From: an uncultured Christensenella sp.
Lineage (GTDB): Bacteria > Bacillota > Clostridia > Christensenellales > Borkfalkiaceae
DNA length: 18,740 nt
Reading direction: 5' to 3'
Assembly (NCBI GenBank): GCA_910586345.1
Contig: CAJUHC010000027.1
Coordinates: 1-18,740 of the forward strand
Shown here: one piece after another, positions 1 to 7,614 of the stretch
Position numbering within the stretch: the first letter of the stretch is position 1
How the letters are laid out: each line of letters opens with the position of its first letter
Notes under the pieces: generated by a model
What the model was told of the DNA's origin: nothing
What the model saw: only the letters and a program-made list of their open reading frames with translations
Databases searched by the model: none
Position numbers and translations under genes: made by a program

Positions 1-102
1 GGCAAGCCCTCCGTAAATTTCGCTGCCGGGAAAAATAAAGCCTCTGTTTTTGCAAAGCGCGACGAGTTTTTCCATCGTCACCGCACGTTTTTTCTCTGCC
101 AT
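1..102 (-). CDS. glyQS: Glycine--tRNA ligase (glycyl-tRNA synthetase), N-terminal 34 residues only
   Basis: The gene runs off the left edge of the window; only codons 1-34 are present. The translation starts MAEKKRAVTMEKLVALCKNR and continues into GFIFPGSEIYGG. This matches the conserved opening of the single-chain (alpha2, eukaryote/archaeal-type) class II glycyl-tRNA synthetase, where the 'KNRGFIFPGSEIYGGLA' region is highly characteristic. The enzyme charges tRNA-Gly with glycine in the cytoplasm. The start is fixed by an AAAGGAG Shine-Dalgarno 7 bases before the ATG. A consensus promoter lies 58-86 bases upstream, so the leader is only about 50 bases, too short for a T-box. The identification rests on 34 residues; the family is recognised with good confidence, the subtype less so. 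Confidence 0.85.
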   Translation of the reverse strand, partial: MAEKKRAVTMEKLVALCKNRGFIFPGSEIYGGLA

Positions 103-117
103 ACAAACTCCTTTGCG

Positions 118-137
118 CCGTATTTGGTTTAATACGG
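118..137 (-). other. Small hairpin in the glyS 5' leader
   Basis: CCGTATT (118-124) and AATACGG (131-137) form a perfect 7-bp stem with a 6-base loop. It lies between the predicted start of transcription and the Shine-Dalgarno of the glycyl-tRNA synthetase gene, ending a few bases before that site. It could modulate translation start or simply protect the 5' end; no known regulator is recognised. Confidence 0.35.
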
Positions 138-159
138 ACTAAAATTATTTATTGTTTTT

Positions 160-188
160 ATTTTATAAAAAAAAGCCGTTCAAGTCAA
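160..188 (-). promoter_or_regulatory. Sigma-A-type promoter for the glycyl-tRNA synthetase gene
   Basis: Reading the minus strand, TTGACT (188-183) and TAAAAT (165-160) are separated by exactly 17 bases. Predicted transcription start is near 153, leaving a leader of about 50 bases before the ATG at 102. Confidence 0.75.
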
Positions 189-253
189 GTAAAGACGGGA
201 CGTAAAAAATTTAAAAAAGTGCCTGTAAACGATATACTTTACGGCTTGCCGTG

Positions 254-262
254 TGATATAAT
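254..262 (+). promoter_or_regulatory. Extended -10 promoter for fhs
   Basis: TGA followed by TATAAT (257-262) is a perfect extended -10 element. No good -35 box lies 16-18 bases upstream, as is usual for extended -10 promoters. Transcription would start near 269, about 21 bases before the fhs ATG. Confidence 0.65.
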
Positions 263-289
263 ATTTTAAAAATTACGGCAGGAGGAACT

Positions 290-1951
290 ATGCTCTCAGA
301 CATTGAAATTGCGGAAAGCTGTAAATTACAGGATATACGCAAAATAGCCGAAAAGCTGAATCTGAACGAGGATAAACTCGAACTTTACGGAAAGTACAAA
401 GCGAAAATCGATTTGAAAGAAGTCAATCCCAAAGCCAAGCTCATTCTCGTTACCGCGATAAACCCGACCGCGAGCGGAGAGGGGAAAACCACCGTTTCAA
501 TCGGACTTGCCGACGGTATGTCGAAACTCGGTAAAAAAGTCTGCCTTGCTTTGAGGGAACCTTCGCTCGGCCCCGTATTCGGGATAAAGGGCGGCGCTGC
601 CGGAGGCGGTTATGCGCAGGTTGTGCCTATGGCGGACATAAACCTTCATTTTACGGGTGATTTACACGCTATCACTGCGGCGAACAATCTTTTGTGCGCT
701 ATGACCGACAATCATATTTTCAGAGGCAACGCGCTTAAAATCAAGGAAGTGTATTTCCGCAGATGTATGGATATGAACGACCGCGCGCTCCGCGATATAA
801 CGCTTTGCTGCGAAGCGGGAAAAATGAAGGGGTGCGAAAGCTATAAGAGGGCGGAGAGCTTCGAAATAACCGCGGCTTCCGAAATTATGGCGATTTTGTG
901 TCTTGCAACCGACCTTGCCGATTTGAAAAAGCGTATAGGTAACATCGTCGTCGGAATAGACGAGGACGGCAACTACGTCCGCGCCCGCCAACTCAACGCA
1001 GACGGCGCTATGGCTACTTTGCTTAAAGACGCTATAAAACCCAATTTAGTACAGACTTTGGAGGGAACGCCTGCAATCGTGCACGGCGGACCGTTCGCAA
1101 ATATTGCGCACGGCTGTAATTCGGTCCGTGCGACTTATACGGCTATGACTCTTGCCGATTATGCTGTAACCGAAGCGGGCTTCGGAGCCGACTTGGGCGC
1201 TGAGAAATTTCTCGATACCAAATGCCGTATCGCGGGAATACAGCCCGACTGCGTAGTAGTCGTTGCAACGGTCAAAGCGCTGAAACTTCACGGCGGAGCT
1301 GACAAGGCAAGTCTTTCCGAAGAGAATCTGCCCGCGCTGAGGGCAGGGCTTCCCAATCTTTTGAAACACGTTGAAAACGTCGTCAACGTATACAATAAAC
1401 CCGCCGTAGTCGCAATGAACAGGTTTGCGACGGACACGGAAGCCGAAATAAAAGAAGTGCTTTCTGCTTGTTGTAAAGCAGGAGCAAAAGCGGTGTTTAC
1501 CGACGTGTTCTTAAACGGCGGAGACGGCGGAAAAGAGCTTGCCGAAGCGGTTATCGAAGAATGTGAAAAGAAGAGCGAACTTCGTTACGCCTACGACTTG
1601 AACGATGATATTAAGACTAAAATCGAAGACGTTGTCAAAAAAGTATACGGCGGAGACGGCGCGGAATTTTCGGAAACCGCGTTGAATAAAATCGAAGAAA
1701 TAGAAAACAAAGGTATAAGCGGTTTGCCGGTAATAATTGCAAAGACCCAATACTCGCTTTCGGACGACGCGAAAAAGCTTGCGCGTCCCGTCGGTTTTAA
1801 AATATACGTACGCGATATAATTTATAAAGGCGGAGCGAATTTTGCGGTTGCGGTTGCGGGAGAAGTTATGCTGATGCCAGGACTCGGCAAAGTCCCCGGC
1901 GCCGAGCATATCGATATAGACTCCGACGGCAACATCGTAGGTTTATCATAA
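290..1951 (+). CDS. fhs: Formate--tetrahydrofolate ligase
   Basis: Cytoplasmic enzyme that joins formate to tetrahydrofolate using ATP, giving 10-formyl-THF for purine and formyl-Met synthesis and, in acetogens, for the methyl branch of the Wood-Ljungdahl pathway. The 553-residue length is normal for the family. Visible hallmarks are the P-loop-like TASGEGKTT at residues 60-68, the conserved EPSLGPVFGIKGGAAGGGY block at about 90-108, and the C-terminal MPGLGKVPGAEHIDID stretch. The start is well supported by GGAGGA six bases before the ATG, downstream of an extended -10 promoter. glnS begins 12 bases after the stop, so the two genes are probably co-transcribed. No truncation or odd residue is seen. 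Presence of fhs alone does not show acetogenesis. Confidence 0.97.
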   Translation: MLSDIEIAESCKLQDIRKIAEKLNLNEDKLELYGKYKAKIDLKEVNPKAKLILVTAINPTASGEGKTTVSIGLADGMSKLGKKVCLALREPSLGPVFGIKGGAAGGGYAQVVPMADINLHFTGDLHAITAANNLLCAMTDNHIFRGNALKIKEVYFRRCMDMNDRALRDITLCCEAGKMKGCESYKRAESFEITAASEIMAILCLATDLADLKKRIGNIVVGIDEDGNYVRARQLNADGAMATLLKDAIKPNLVQTLEGTPAIVHGGPFANIAHGCNSVRATYTAMTLADYAVTEAGFGADLGAEKFLDTKCRIAGIQPDCVVVVATVKALKLHGGADKASLSEENLPALRAGLPNLLKHVENVVNVYNKPAVVAMNRFATDTEAEIKEVLSACCKAGAKAVFTDVFLNGGDGGKELAEAVIEECEKKSELRYAYDLNDDIKTKIEDVVKKVYGGDGAEFSETALNKIEEIENKGISGLPVIIAKTQYSLSDDAKKLARPVGFKIYVRDIIYKGGANFAVAVAGEVMLMPGLGKVPGAEHIDIDSDGNIVGLS

Positions 1952-1963
1952 TAAGGATTTGGT

Positions 1964-3610
1964 ATGAAACTTCCCGAAGCAACGAATTTTATCGAACAGA
2001 TTATAAACGAAGAACTCGAAGCGGGCAAATTCGAAAGTATCGGCAATAAGATACAGGTTCGTTTTCCGCCCGAACCCAACGGTTATCTGCATATAGGTCA
2101 CGTCAAGGCTATGTGTATAAATTTCGGCGTAAAAGAAAAGTACGGCGGAAAAATAAATCTGCGTATGGACGATACCAACCCCGCAAAAGAGGATTACGAA
2201 TACGTAAACTCGATAGTCGATGCGGTCAAATGGCTCGGATTCGAATACGACAGACTCGTTTTTGCATCAGATTATTATGAAAGACTTTACGAAATCGCGG
2301 AAAAATATATCCTCGACGGCAACGCTTACGTATGCGACTTGTCGGCGGCTGAAATAACCGCAACGCGCGGAACCTTGACCGAAGCGGGAGTTCCTTCGCC
2401 GTACAGGAACAGAACGGCAGAAGAAAATCTGCGTCTTTTCCGTGAAATGAAAGCGGGGATATACCCGGACGGCGCGAAAGTTCTGCGCGCAAAGATAGAT
2501 ATGGCTTCGCCCAATCTCAATATGCGCGACCCCGTAATATATCGCATAGCGCACGTTCCCCACTATCGTACGGGCGATAAATGGTGCATTTATCCTATGT
2601 ATGATTTTGCTCATCCCGTTTCGGACGCGTTAGAGGGAATAACTCACTCGCTGTGTTCGCTTGAATTTGAAAACCACAGACCTATTTATAATTGGTTCGT
2701 GGAAAAAGCAGGGTTTAACGCGCCTGTTCCCAGACAGATAGAGTTTGCAAGACTTAATATAACGAATATGCTTATGTCGAAACGTTATCTGAAAAAGCTG
2801 GTTGACGAAGGGTTCGTGCGCGGGTGGGACGACCCGAGAATGCCCACGATAGCAGGATTGAGAAACCGCGGAGTTCCTCCCGAAGCTCTTAAAAAGTTCT
2901 GTTCGGACGTAGGAGTCGCAAAAGCTTATTCGGTGGTAAATCAGGCTCAGCTTGACAGCTGTATACGTGACAGCCTGAACGTATCCGCAGAGCGCGCTAT
3001 GGCAGTTCTTAATCCCGTTAAACTTACGATAACTAATTTCAAAGGAGAAGAAACGCTCGAATTCGACAGGAATCCTATGCAGGAGGGAAGCGGCGTAAGG
3101 GAGGTCAAGTTCTCGGGAACGGTTTATATCGACAGAGACGATTTTTCGCTCGACCCCCCGCCCAAATACAAGAGGCTGTATAAAGGCGGAACGGTTCGTC
3201 TCAAAAGCGCGTATATCGTGCGTTGCGACGACGTGAAACTCGGTGCGGACGGCGTCGTCGAAGAAATTCTTTGTACGTATTTCCCCGAAACAAGGAGCGG
3301 TTCGGATAAACCGTCCGAAATAAAAGCTAAGGGGGTTATACAGTGGGTGGACGCGAAATACGGTAAAGACGTAGAGTTCAGACAGTACGAACCTCTTTTG
3401 ACTGACGAGCAGTATCCCGAACAGGATTATGCCGAAAGGCTTAATAAAGACAGCGAAAGCGTATTTTTCGGAAAAGCCGAACCGTATCTTTCAGAGTGCG
3501 TTGACGGAAAGCCTTTCCAGCTAATGCGGACCGGTTATTATAAGAAAAGTTCGGAAAACAGATTAACTCTCTCCGAAATCGTATCTCTTAAAGACAATTT
3601 CAATAAATAA
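1964..3610 (+). CDS. glnS: Glutamine--tRNA ligase
   Basis: Class I aminoacyl-tRNA synthetase that charges tRNA-Gln directly with glutamine in the cytoplasm. The HIGH signature is seen as HIGH at residues 43-46 within PPEPNGYLHIGH, and the KMSKS-type loop as MSKR at 271-274, both typical of GlnRS rather than GltX. The catalytic Rossmann core is followed by the anticodon-binding beta-barrel region (about 350-548). The 548-residue length is close to that of E. coli GlnRS (about 550). It starts 12 bases behind fhs with an AAGGAT Shine-Dalgarno, and a strong hairpin follows the stop. Many Bacillota lack GlnRS and use GatCAB transamidation instead, so its presence says something about lineage. Confidence 0.96.
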   Translation: MKLPEATNFIEQIINEELEAGKFESIGNKIQVRFPPEPNGYLHIGHVKAMCINFGVKEKYGGKINLRMDDTNPAKEDYEYVNSIVDAVKWLGFEYDRLVFASDYYERLYEIAEKYILDGNAYVCDLSAAEITATRGTLTEAGVPSPYRNRTAEENLRLFREMKAGIYPDGAKVLRAKIDMASPNLNMRDPVIYRIAHVPHYRTGDKWCIYPMYDFAHPVSDALEGITHSLCSLEFENHRPIYNWFVEKAGFNAPVPRQIEFARLNITNMLMSKRYLKKLVDEGFVRGWDDPRMPTIAGLRNRGVPPEALKKFCSDVGVAKAYSVVNQAQLDSCIRDSLNVSAERAMAVLNPVKLTITNFKGEETLEFDRNPMQEGSGVREVKFSGTVYIDRDDFSLDPPPKYKRLYKGGTVRLKSAYIVRCDDVKLGADGVVEEILCTYFPETRSGSDKPSEIKAKGVIQWVDAKYGKDVEFRQYEPLLTDEQYPEQDYAERLNKDSESVFFGKAEPYLSECVDGKPFQLMRTGYYKKSSENRLTLSEIVSLKDNFNK

Positions 3611-3614
3611 AAGA

Positions 3615-3646
3615 CGCGGAGCGCAGAAATTATTCTGCGCTCCGCG
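3615..3646. terminator. Bidirectional intrinsic terminator between glnS and the DUF1540 gene
   Basis: A perfect 14-bp GC-rich stem (3615-3628 with 3633-3646) has a 4-base ATTA loop. It lies between two convergent genes. The T-rich flank is better on the minus-strand side (towards 3600), so it may end the DUF1540 transcript most efficiently, but it would serve glnS as well. Confidence 0.8.
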
Positions 3647-3664
3647 CTTGGTTTAAGATTAAAC

Positions 3665-3817
3665 TTAAACGTTTTCCGAATAGCTTTCACAGCAGGTGCA
3701 TCTGTTGCTGTCGCAAGAACATCCTACGGTAATTTTATCGAGAGTGCAGTTGCAGCCGTGATAATTGTATTTGCATTTATTCACGGAACAAGCTATATCT
3801 TTATTGAAGTTTTCCAT
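3665..3817 (-). CDS. DUF1540-type cysteine-rich mini-protein
   Basis: A 50-residue protein starting MENFNKDIACSVNKCKYN, with nine cysteines in C-x4-C, C-x-C and later CSC / CTCC groupings. The arrangement I-x-C-x-V-x-x-C-x-x-N, glycine, C, and an I-x-V-G stretch fits the DUF1540 family, which is common in spore-forming and other Clostridia and has no settled role; metal binding is a reasonable inference from the cysteines. The start is placed at 3817 rather than further upstream because GGAGGG lies 6 bases before this ATG, and the conserved domain begins within ten residues of it. A shared hairpin separates it from the convergent glnS. The gene diverges from rplI, with only about 100 bases between start codons. 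Confidence 0.75.
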   Translation of the reverse strand: MENFNKDIACSVNKCKYNYHGCNCTLDKITVGCSCDSNRCTCCESYSENV

Positions 3818-3870
3818 AAAAAACCCTCCGTTCATATTTTGCGCGGCTTTCCGTAAATTATTCAAAGCTG

Positions 3871-3899
3871 TTGACAAAAGGTCTTTTTAATAGTAAAAT
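3871..3899 (+). promoter_or_regulatory. Consensus promoter for rplI
   Basis: TTGACA (3871-3876) and TAAAAT (3894-3899) are separated by exactly 17 bases. Predicted start of transcription is near 3906, giving a very short leader that begins at or just upstream of the GAGGTG Shine-Dalgarno (3906-3911). Confidence 0.8.
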
Positions 3900-3918
3900 A
3901 TAACCGAGGTGAAAACTT

Positions 3919-4362
3919 ATGAAAGTTATATTGTTACAGGACGTTAAAGGACAGGGCAAAAAGGGCGAAGTCGTAGACGTTAACGAGGGTTACGCCCGCA
4001 ACTTTTTAATAAAAAAAGGACTTGCCGAAATCGCGACCGCAAGCAAGCTGAATGATTTAACTCAGAAAAAAGCCGCGGCGGATTACCATAAAGCGGAAGA
4101 GGTGAAAGCTACGAAAGCGCTCGCCGCCGAGATTAAAGGTAAGAGCTTTATTGTAAAGATAAAAGCGGGACAGAACGGAAAAGTTTTCGGCTCGGTCACA
4201 GGCGCAAATATCGCCGACGCGCTTCAAGCGGCGGGATACGATGTGGATAAAAAGAAAGTAGTGTTGCCTCAGCCTATCAAAACTCTCGGAACGTACGACG
4301 TTGAATTAAAATTAATGGAAGGGGTTTCCTCAAAAATAGCGGTGGTAGTCGAAGCAGAATAA
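3919..4362 (+). CDS. rplI: 50S ribosomal protein L9
   Basis: Structural protein of the large ribosomal subunit that binds 23S rRNA near the base of the L1 stalk. The 147-residue length is standard. The N-terminal rRNA-binding domain is clear (MKVILLQDVKGQGKKGEVV, then the conserved GYARNFLIKKGLA at about 29-41). A charged connecting helix (about 42-75) and a C-terminal domain ending KIAVVVEAE follow. The start is fixed by GAGGTG 7 bases before the ATG. In many Bacillota rplI follows a dhh/yybT-type gene or sits before dnaB; here it stands alone with its own promoter and a strong terminator. Confidence 0.97.
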   Translation: MKVILLQDVKGQGKKGEVVDVNEGYARNFLIKKGLAEIATASKLNDLTQKKAAADYHKAEEVKATKALAAEIKGKSFIVKIKAGQNGKVFGSVTGANIADALQAAGYDVDKKKVVLPQPIKTLGTYDVELKLMEGVSSKIAVVVEAE

Positions 4363-4379
4363 TTTTTTATAAATAAAAG

Positions 4380-4406
4380 GACCGCGCGGTTTAAAGCCGC
4401 GCGGTC
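4380..4406. terminator. Shared terminator of convergent rplI and the DUF2207 gene
   Basis: A perfect 10-bp stem GACCGCGCGG (4380-4389) / CCGCGCGGTC (4397-4406) has a 7-base loop. T-rich sequence follows on the plus side and A-rich sequence precedes it (T-rich on the minus side), so it can end both convergent transcripts. Confidence 0.8.
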
Positions 4407-4421
4407 TTGAATTTTGTTTAA

Positions 4422-6308
4422 TTATCTGAAACCTCCGCCACCGCCGCCGTGACCGCCGCCGGAAAAACCTCCGAAGCTTCCGCCGTGACTTCCTCCGCTC
4501 ATTCCCGATTGGGAAGGACGGGACATACCGGAAGAAATATTTTTCATTGAACCGTTAATGACTTCGTTCATTACTCTGAATTCGATATAAGTAGTCAGGA
4601 AATTTCCCGTAACCCATTGCGGAGGCTCGATTGTAAGATTTATGAATTTGTCTGCCCATATATCGGTAACGCCCAAAACCTGAGCGTAGGGCAGAATACG
4701 GTAATATAATTGCGGGTCTTCTTCGAGCATAGTTTCAAGTTGGTCTTTTTCCGCAAGCTTTATAAAGTTTTTAAAACCGACAATATCGTTTAATTTTTCG
4801 GCGTATGATTTTTTTCTCGTTATAAGAATGACAGAGCAGGTAAATAAAGGACAACACGCAATAAACAAAGCAGCCTTTTGTACTACGCTTAAAATGCAGG
4901 AGGGCAAGAAAAACGTATATGCGGCTCCGACAATCAGACATATCAGCGCCATACCGAGACAGGCGAGTACCGTATTGCGTTTTTTTGCTTTAAGATAGTT
5001 GTATTTAATGCTTATTGCAAATAAGTTAACAAAAATAACGGGCATTAACATTATAAATGCAGGCAAAAATAAAAGTTCGGAACTTATCTTTGTAAACGCC
5101 GTCAGCATAGGCGCGAGACCGAGCAGAAGTCCTCCGAGAGCGGTAAGTATACACGCCGTAACTATGCTTTTAATATCGTAGAGTCCGCGCGTATTTTCAT
5201 TGACGGTTGATTTTACTTTGCCGACTACTCTGTAAAAGCTGTTTTTAAGCTGAGAAGGCTTTACTGCGTCGCCGTAACTGAAAAGTCCGTGAAACATTAT
5301 TTTTTCGTGTTCGGGAGAAGAATCGGGAAGCTTCTGTACTATGCGTATAATAGTCGGGTCGTTTTTGTCGTCGAGATTTATTTTTATATATCCCAGGCTC
5401 GCCCAATAATATATGAGCGACGTTACGTCCTCGTCGTTTACGTTGCCGTCTATTAATTTTCCCATCATAAGCGGGTCCATATGATTTGGAGCTTCGTAGT
5501 TCACTACAGGTGTAAGATGATTTTTATTGAACACGAAAAGTTTCAATATTATAAGCAAAACTATTCCGGCAATAGCGGGAATTAAGTAAAGATACGCCGA
5601 TATGTCCGAATAGAGCGACAGAGCGCCGTCGTTGAACGACATATCGAATCTTACTTCAGAACCTTTTTCAAGCTTATCTATATGTGCCGATAAAACGGTT
5701 TTACCGTCAGAAACAGACGTTTCGTAATCTATATCCGTTCTGCCCGACAAAAAATTGACGAAACAAACCGCACTGTCTTTAACGTACCCGTCGGGCAGTA
5801 TCATTTTAATATTTACGTTTTCGATTTTGCAAGGCCAATCCGCGCCGATAGGAGTGAGGGCGAGAATATTATTTCCCTCCTGAGCCTTGGTAAGACAGTA
5901 GTCGTAATTTATGCGGTAGGTGTATTCTCCGGTTTTATCACTGTAATCGCCGATGTCGATATATACGGCTTGGTTTTCTATGCTTACGTCGTAATAGACT
6001 TCGGTTTCGGCTCCGTTTTTCAATTGGGTGACTTTTATATTTCTGACCTGTTCGCCTGCATTGAAAGGGATATATTTAATTACTCCGCTTTTTTTGAAAA
6101 AATTTACCGTAATATCTTCGGTAAAGCCGATTTTACGGTCGTTGCCGATATCACAGCAGACGCTGTAACCGGAAATATACGTTTCGCCGTAGAGTACGCG
6201 CTCGTCTGCGCTTGCGTTAGTTCCGCCGGAAATTATTATTACGCCTACGGCAAAAAATGCCGTAAGCGCAATCAGTATCATAAAAGACAATTTTTTTATT
6301 CTTTTCAT
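4422..6308 (-). CDS. DUF2207 (YciQ-like) membrane protein with Gly/His-rich tail
   Basis: A 628-residue membrane protein. A signal peptide or signal anchor spans about residues 8-28. An extracytoplasmic beta-rich DUF2207 domain (about 35-230) follows, then a membrane segment (236-260) and a cytoplasmic winged-helix-like stretch (about 275-360). Four closely spaced hydrophobic segments lie at about 382-405, 411-433, 447-467 and 478-497, and the protein ends in a glycine-rich tail (about 605-628) with repeated GGSHGG/GGGHGG-like units. This order and tail match the DUF2207 family. It lies 15 bases downstream of lemA, the usual partner of this family, with a weak GAGAGA Shine-Dalgarno. The biochemical function is not established; envelope maintenance or stress is an inference from the LemA association. 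Confidence 0.85.
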   Translation of the reverse strand: MKRIKKLSFMILIALTAFFAVGVIIISGGTNASADERVLYGETYISGYSVCCDIGNDRKIGFTEDITVNFFKKSGVIKYIPFNAGEQVRNIKVTQLKNGAETEVYYDVSIENQAVYIDIGDYSDKTGEYTYRINYDYCLTKAQEGNNILALTPIGADWPCKIENVNIKMILPDGYVKDSAVCFVNFLSGRTDIDYETSVSDGKTVLSAHIDKLEKGSEVRFDMSFNDGALSLYSDISAYLYLIPAIAGIVLLIILKLFVFNKNHLTPVVNYEAPNHMDPLMMGKLIDGNVNDEDVTSLIYYWASLGYIKINLDDKNDPTIIRIVQKLPDSSPEHEKIMFHGLFSYGDAVKPSQLKNSFYRVVGKVKSTVNENTRGLYDIKSIVTACILTALGGLLLGLAPMLTAFTKISSELLFLPAFIMLMPVIFVNLFAISIKYNYLKAKKRNTVLACLGMALICLIVGAAYTFFLPSCILSVVQKAALFIACCPLFTCSVILITRKKSYAEKLNDIVGFKNFIKLAEKDQLETMLEEDPQLYYRILPYAQVLGVTDIWADKFINLTIEPPQWVTGNFLTTYIEFRVMNEVINGSMKNISSGMSRPSQSGMSGGSHGGSFGGFSGGGHGGGGGGFR

Positions 6309-6323
6309 AATCTCTCTTGAAAA

Positions 6324-6914
6324 TTAAAACTGAACTTTTACGTTCTTTCTCTCTTCGGGGTCTTCTATTTCGAAATAAGGCTGTTTTTCAAGGTGCATCG
6401 TACCCGCTATAATCGAAGCGGGGAAAGTACGGATTTTCGTATTGAACAGCTTAATGGTTGCATTATAGTATTTTCTTACGTTGGCAAGTTCGTATTCTAT
6501 ATTTTTAAGCTGGTCCTGTAAATCGAGAAAGTTAGTGTTTGCTTTGAGTTCGGGATACTGTTCAATAACCATATTGAACCCGCGCATAGTCTGTGTCAGC
6601 TGTGCGTTCGCTTCGATTTTTTCGGCGGGAGTGGACGCGCTTTGCGCTCTTGCGCGCGCTTCGATTACGTTTTGAATAGTTTCCTGTTCGTGTTTGGCGT
6701 AACCTTTAACCGTTTCGACGAGATTCGGTATCAAGTCGTAACGCTTTTTAAGGTAAATATCAATATTGTGAAAAGCTTCTTCGTATTGATTTTCCAAAAG
6801 AACGAATTTGTTTCGTGTTGCAATTGCCCAGCAGACAATAACGATGAGTAACAGCCCGATTACCGCGCCTGCGATAATTCCGCCGATTTGCCCTCCCGTA
6901 AGCAGTAACTTCAT
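6324..6914 (-). CDS. lemA: LemA family protein
   Basis: A 196-residue protein with one N-terminal membrane segment (about residues 10-32) and a long helical cytoplasmic or extracytoplasmic part. The family signature is clear: NKFVLLENQYEEAFHNIDIY, then KKRYDLIPNLVETVKGYAKH (about 56-75), and the C-terminal YNATIKLFNTKIRTFPASII region. LemA proteins are found widely beside DUF2207 or TPM-domain genes; their role is not defined, and links to membrane stress are suggested in the literature on some species. The start is fixed by AAAGGAG 7 bases before the ATG. It sits 16 bases behind the Nudix gene and 15 ahead of the DUF2207 gene, so the three probably share one transcript. Confidence 0.92.
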   Translation of the reverse strand: MKLLLTGGQIGGIIAGAVIGLLLIVIVCWAIATRNKFVLLENQYEEAFHNIDIYLKKRYDLIPNLVETVKGYAKHEQETIQNVIEARARAQSASTPAEKIEANAQLTQTMRGFNMVIEQYPELKANTNFLDLQDQLKNIEYELANVRKYYNATIKLFNTKIRTFPASIIAGTMHLEKQPYFEIEDPEERKNVKVQF

Positions 6915-6930
6915 AAATTTCTCCTTTTAT

Positions 6931-7422
6931 TTATAATTTTTTTATTTCTATAAGCGCGTTTTTAAGAAACGTTTCCGCCGTAGAATCTTTTCTTATAGTT
7001 TCGAGAGCTTGTTCGAAAGAAAACCATTTAACTTCCGTAAGCTCGTTCAAATCGGGAACTGGTTCGCCGTTTTCGGCGACAATCAGAAAGTTCAGCATAA
7101 GAATGTTTTTCGGTTCGTGATACCGTGAACCCATATATTTGAATTTTACGGTATCTAATCTGGTTTCTTCTTTAAATTCTCTGGTTACCGCTTTTTCCGC
7201 GGTTTCTCCTTTTTTTATATATCCGGCAAAGAGAATATAATCGTCGTTGTTTTTGTGTTTTGCAAGCAGTATTTTATCCTTGTTTCTGTTAGTAACAACC
7301 ATACTTACCGCCGTGGCGAAGCGTGGGAAGCGGTATTCCCCGCAGGCTTTACAGTATGGAACAAGACCTTCGTCCTGTTTGAACATAAGTGTAAGTTTTT
7401 CTCCGCATTCCGTGCAATACAT
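6931..7422 (-). CDS. Nudix hydrolase with N-terminal zinc ribbon
   Basis: A 163-residue protein. An N-terminal zinc ribbon has two CxxC knuckles (C3/C6 and C24/C27, the latter YCKACGEYRFP), as in NudC-type NADH pyrophosphatases. The Nudix fold follows, with the box running from G67 to L89: G-x5-E73, x7, R81-E82, E85-E86. The metal-binding glutamates are present, but the usual glycine before the last hydrophobic residue is Arg88. The NudC-specific SQPWPFPxS motif is absent, so NAD(H) is not a safe substrate call; a nucleoside-diphosphate derivative is all that can be inferred. The start is placed at 7422, where AGGAGG sits ahead of the ATG, rather than ten codons upstream. It is the first gene of an operon with lemA and DUF2207. 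Confidence 0.85.
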   Translation of the reverse strand: MYCTECGEKLTLMFKQDEGLVPYCKACGEYRFPRFATAVSMVVTNRNKDKILLAKHKNNDDYILFAGYIKKGETAEKAVTREFKEETRLDTVKFKYMGSRYHEPKNILMLNFLIVAENGEPVPDLNELTEVKWFSFEQALETIRKDSTAETFLKNALIEIKKL

Positions 7423-7458
7423 AATTTTCCTCCTATAATGCGCATTTAGCACCGAAAT

Positions 7459-7478
7459 ACAAAACCGTTAAGTTTTGT
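7459..7478 (-). other. Small hairpin in the Nudix operon leader
   Basis: ACAAAAC (7459-7465) and GTTTTGT (7472-7478) form a 7-bp A/T-rich stem within the roughly 65-base leader of the minus-strand operon. It is too weak to be a terminator and resembles no known riboswitch. Confidence 0.25.
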
Positions 7479-7494
7479 TCTTTTATACTTTTAT

Positions 7495-7523
7495 ATTATA
7501 TAACATCTATTCCGAGATTTCAA
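7495..7523 (-). promoter_or_regulatory. Promoter of the Nudix-lemA-DUF2207 operon
   Basis: On the minus strand TTGAAA (7523-7518) and a perfect TATAAT (7500-7495) are separated by exactly 17 bases. Transcription would begin near 7488, giving a leader of about 65 bases to the ATG at 7422. It lies back to back with the pyrophosphorylase promoter, their -35 boxes 27 bases apart. Confidence 0.75.
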
Positions 7524-7550
7524 TCGTTATTCTCAGATTTAACAAAATTA

Positions 7551-7579
7551 TTGACTTATTTTCACAAATAATATATAAT
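7551..7579 (+). promoter_or_regulatory. Promoter of the UDP-sugar pyrophosphorylase gene
   Basis: TTGACT (7551-7556) and TATAAT (7574-7579) are separated by exactly 17 bases. Transcription would begin near 7586, only about 5 bases before the ATG at 7591 but about 29 before the GTG at 7615. This helps decide the start codon. Confidence 0.8.
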
Positions 7580-7614
7580 CGTATGCGAGAATGAATATAT
7601 CGGAGGCACATAGC

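Noticed and set aside
103..160. T-box riboswitch ahead of the glycyl-tRNA synthetase gene
   Set aside because: The predicted leader is only about 50 bases, with one short hairpin and no terminator/antiterminator pair.
7591..7614. ATG 7591 as start of the pyrophosphorylase
   Set aside because: No Shine-Dalgarno and only about 5 bases from the predicted transcription start; GTG 7615 has GGAGG at good distance.
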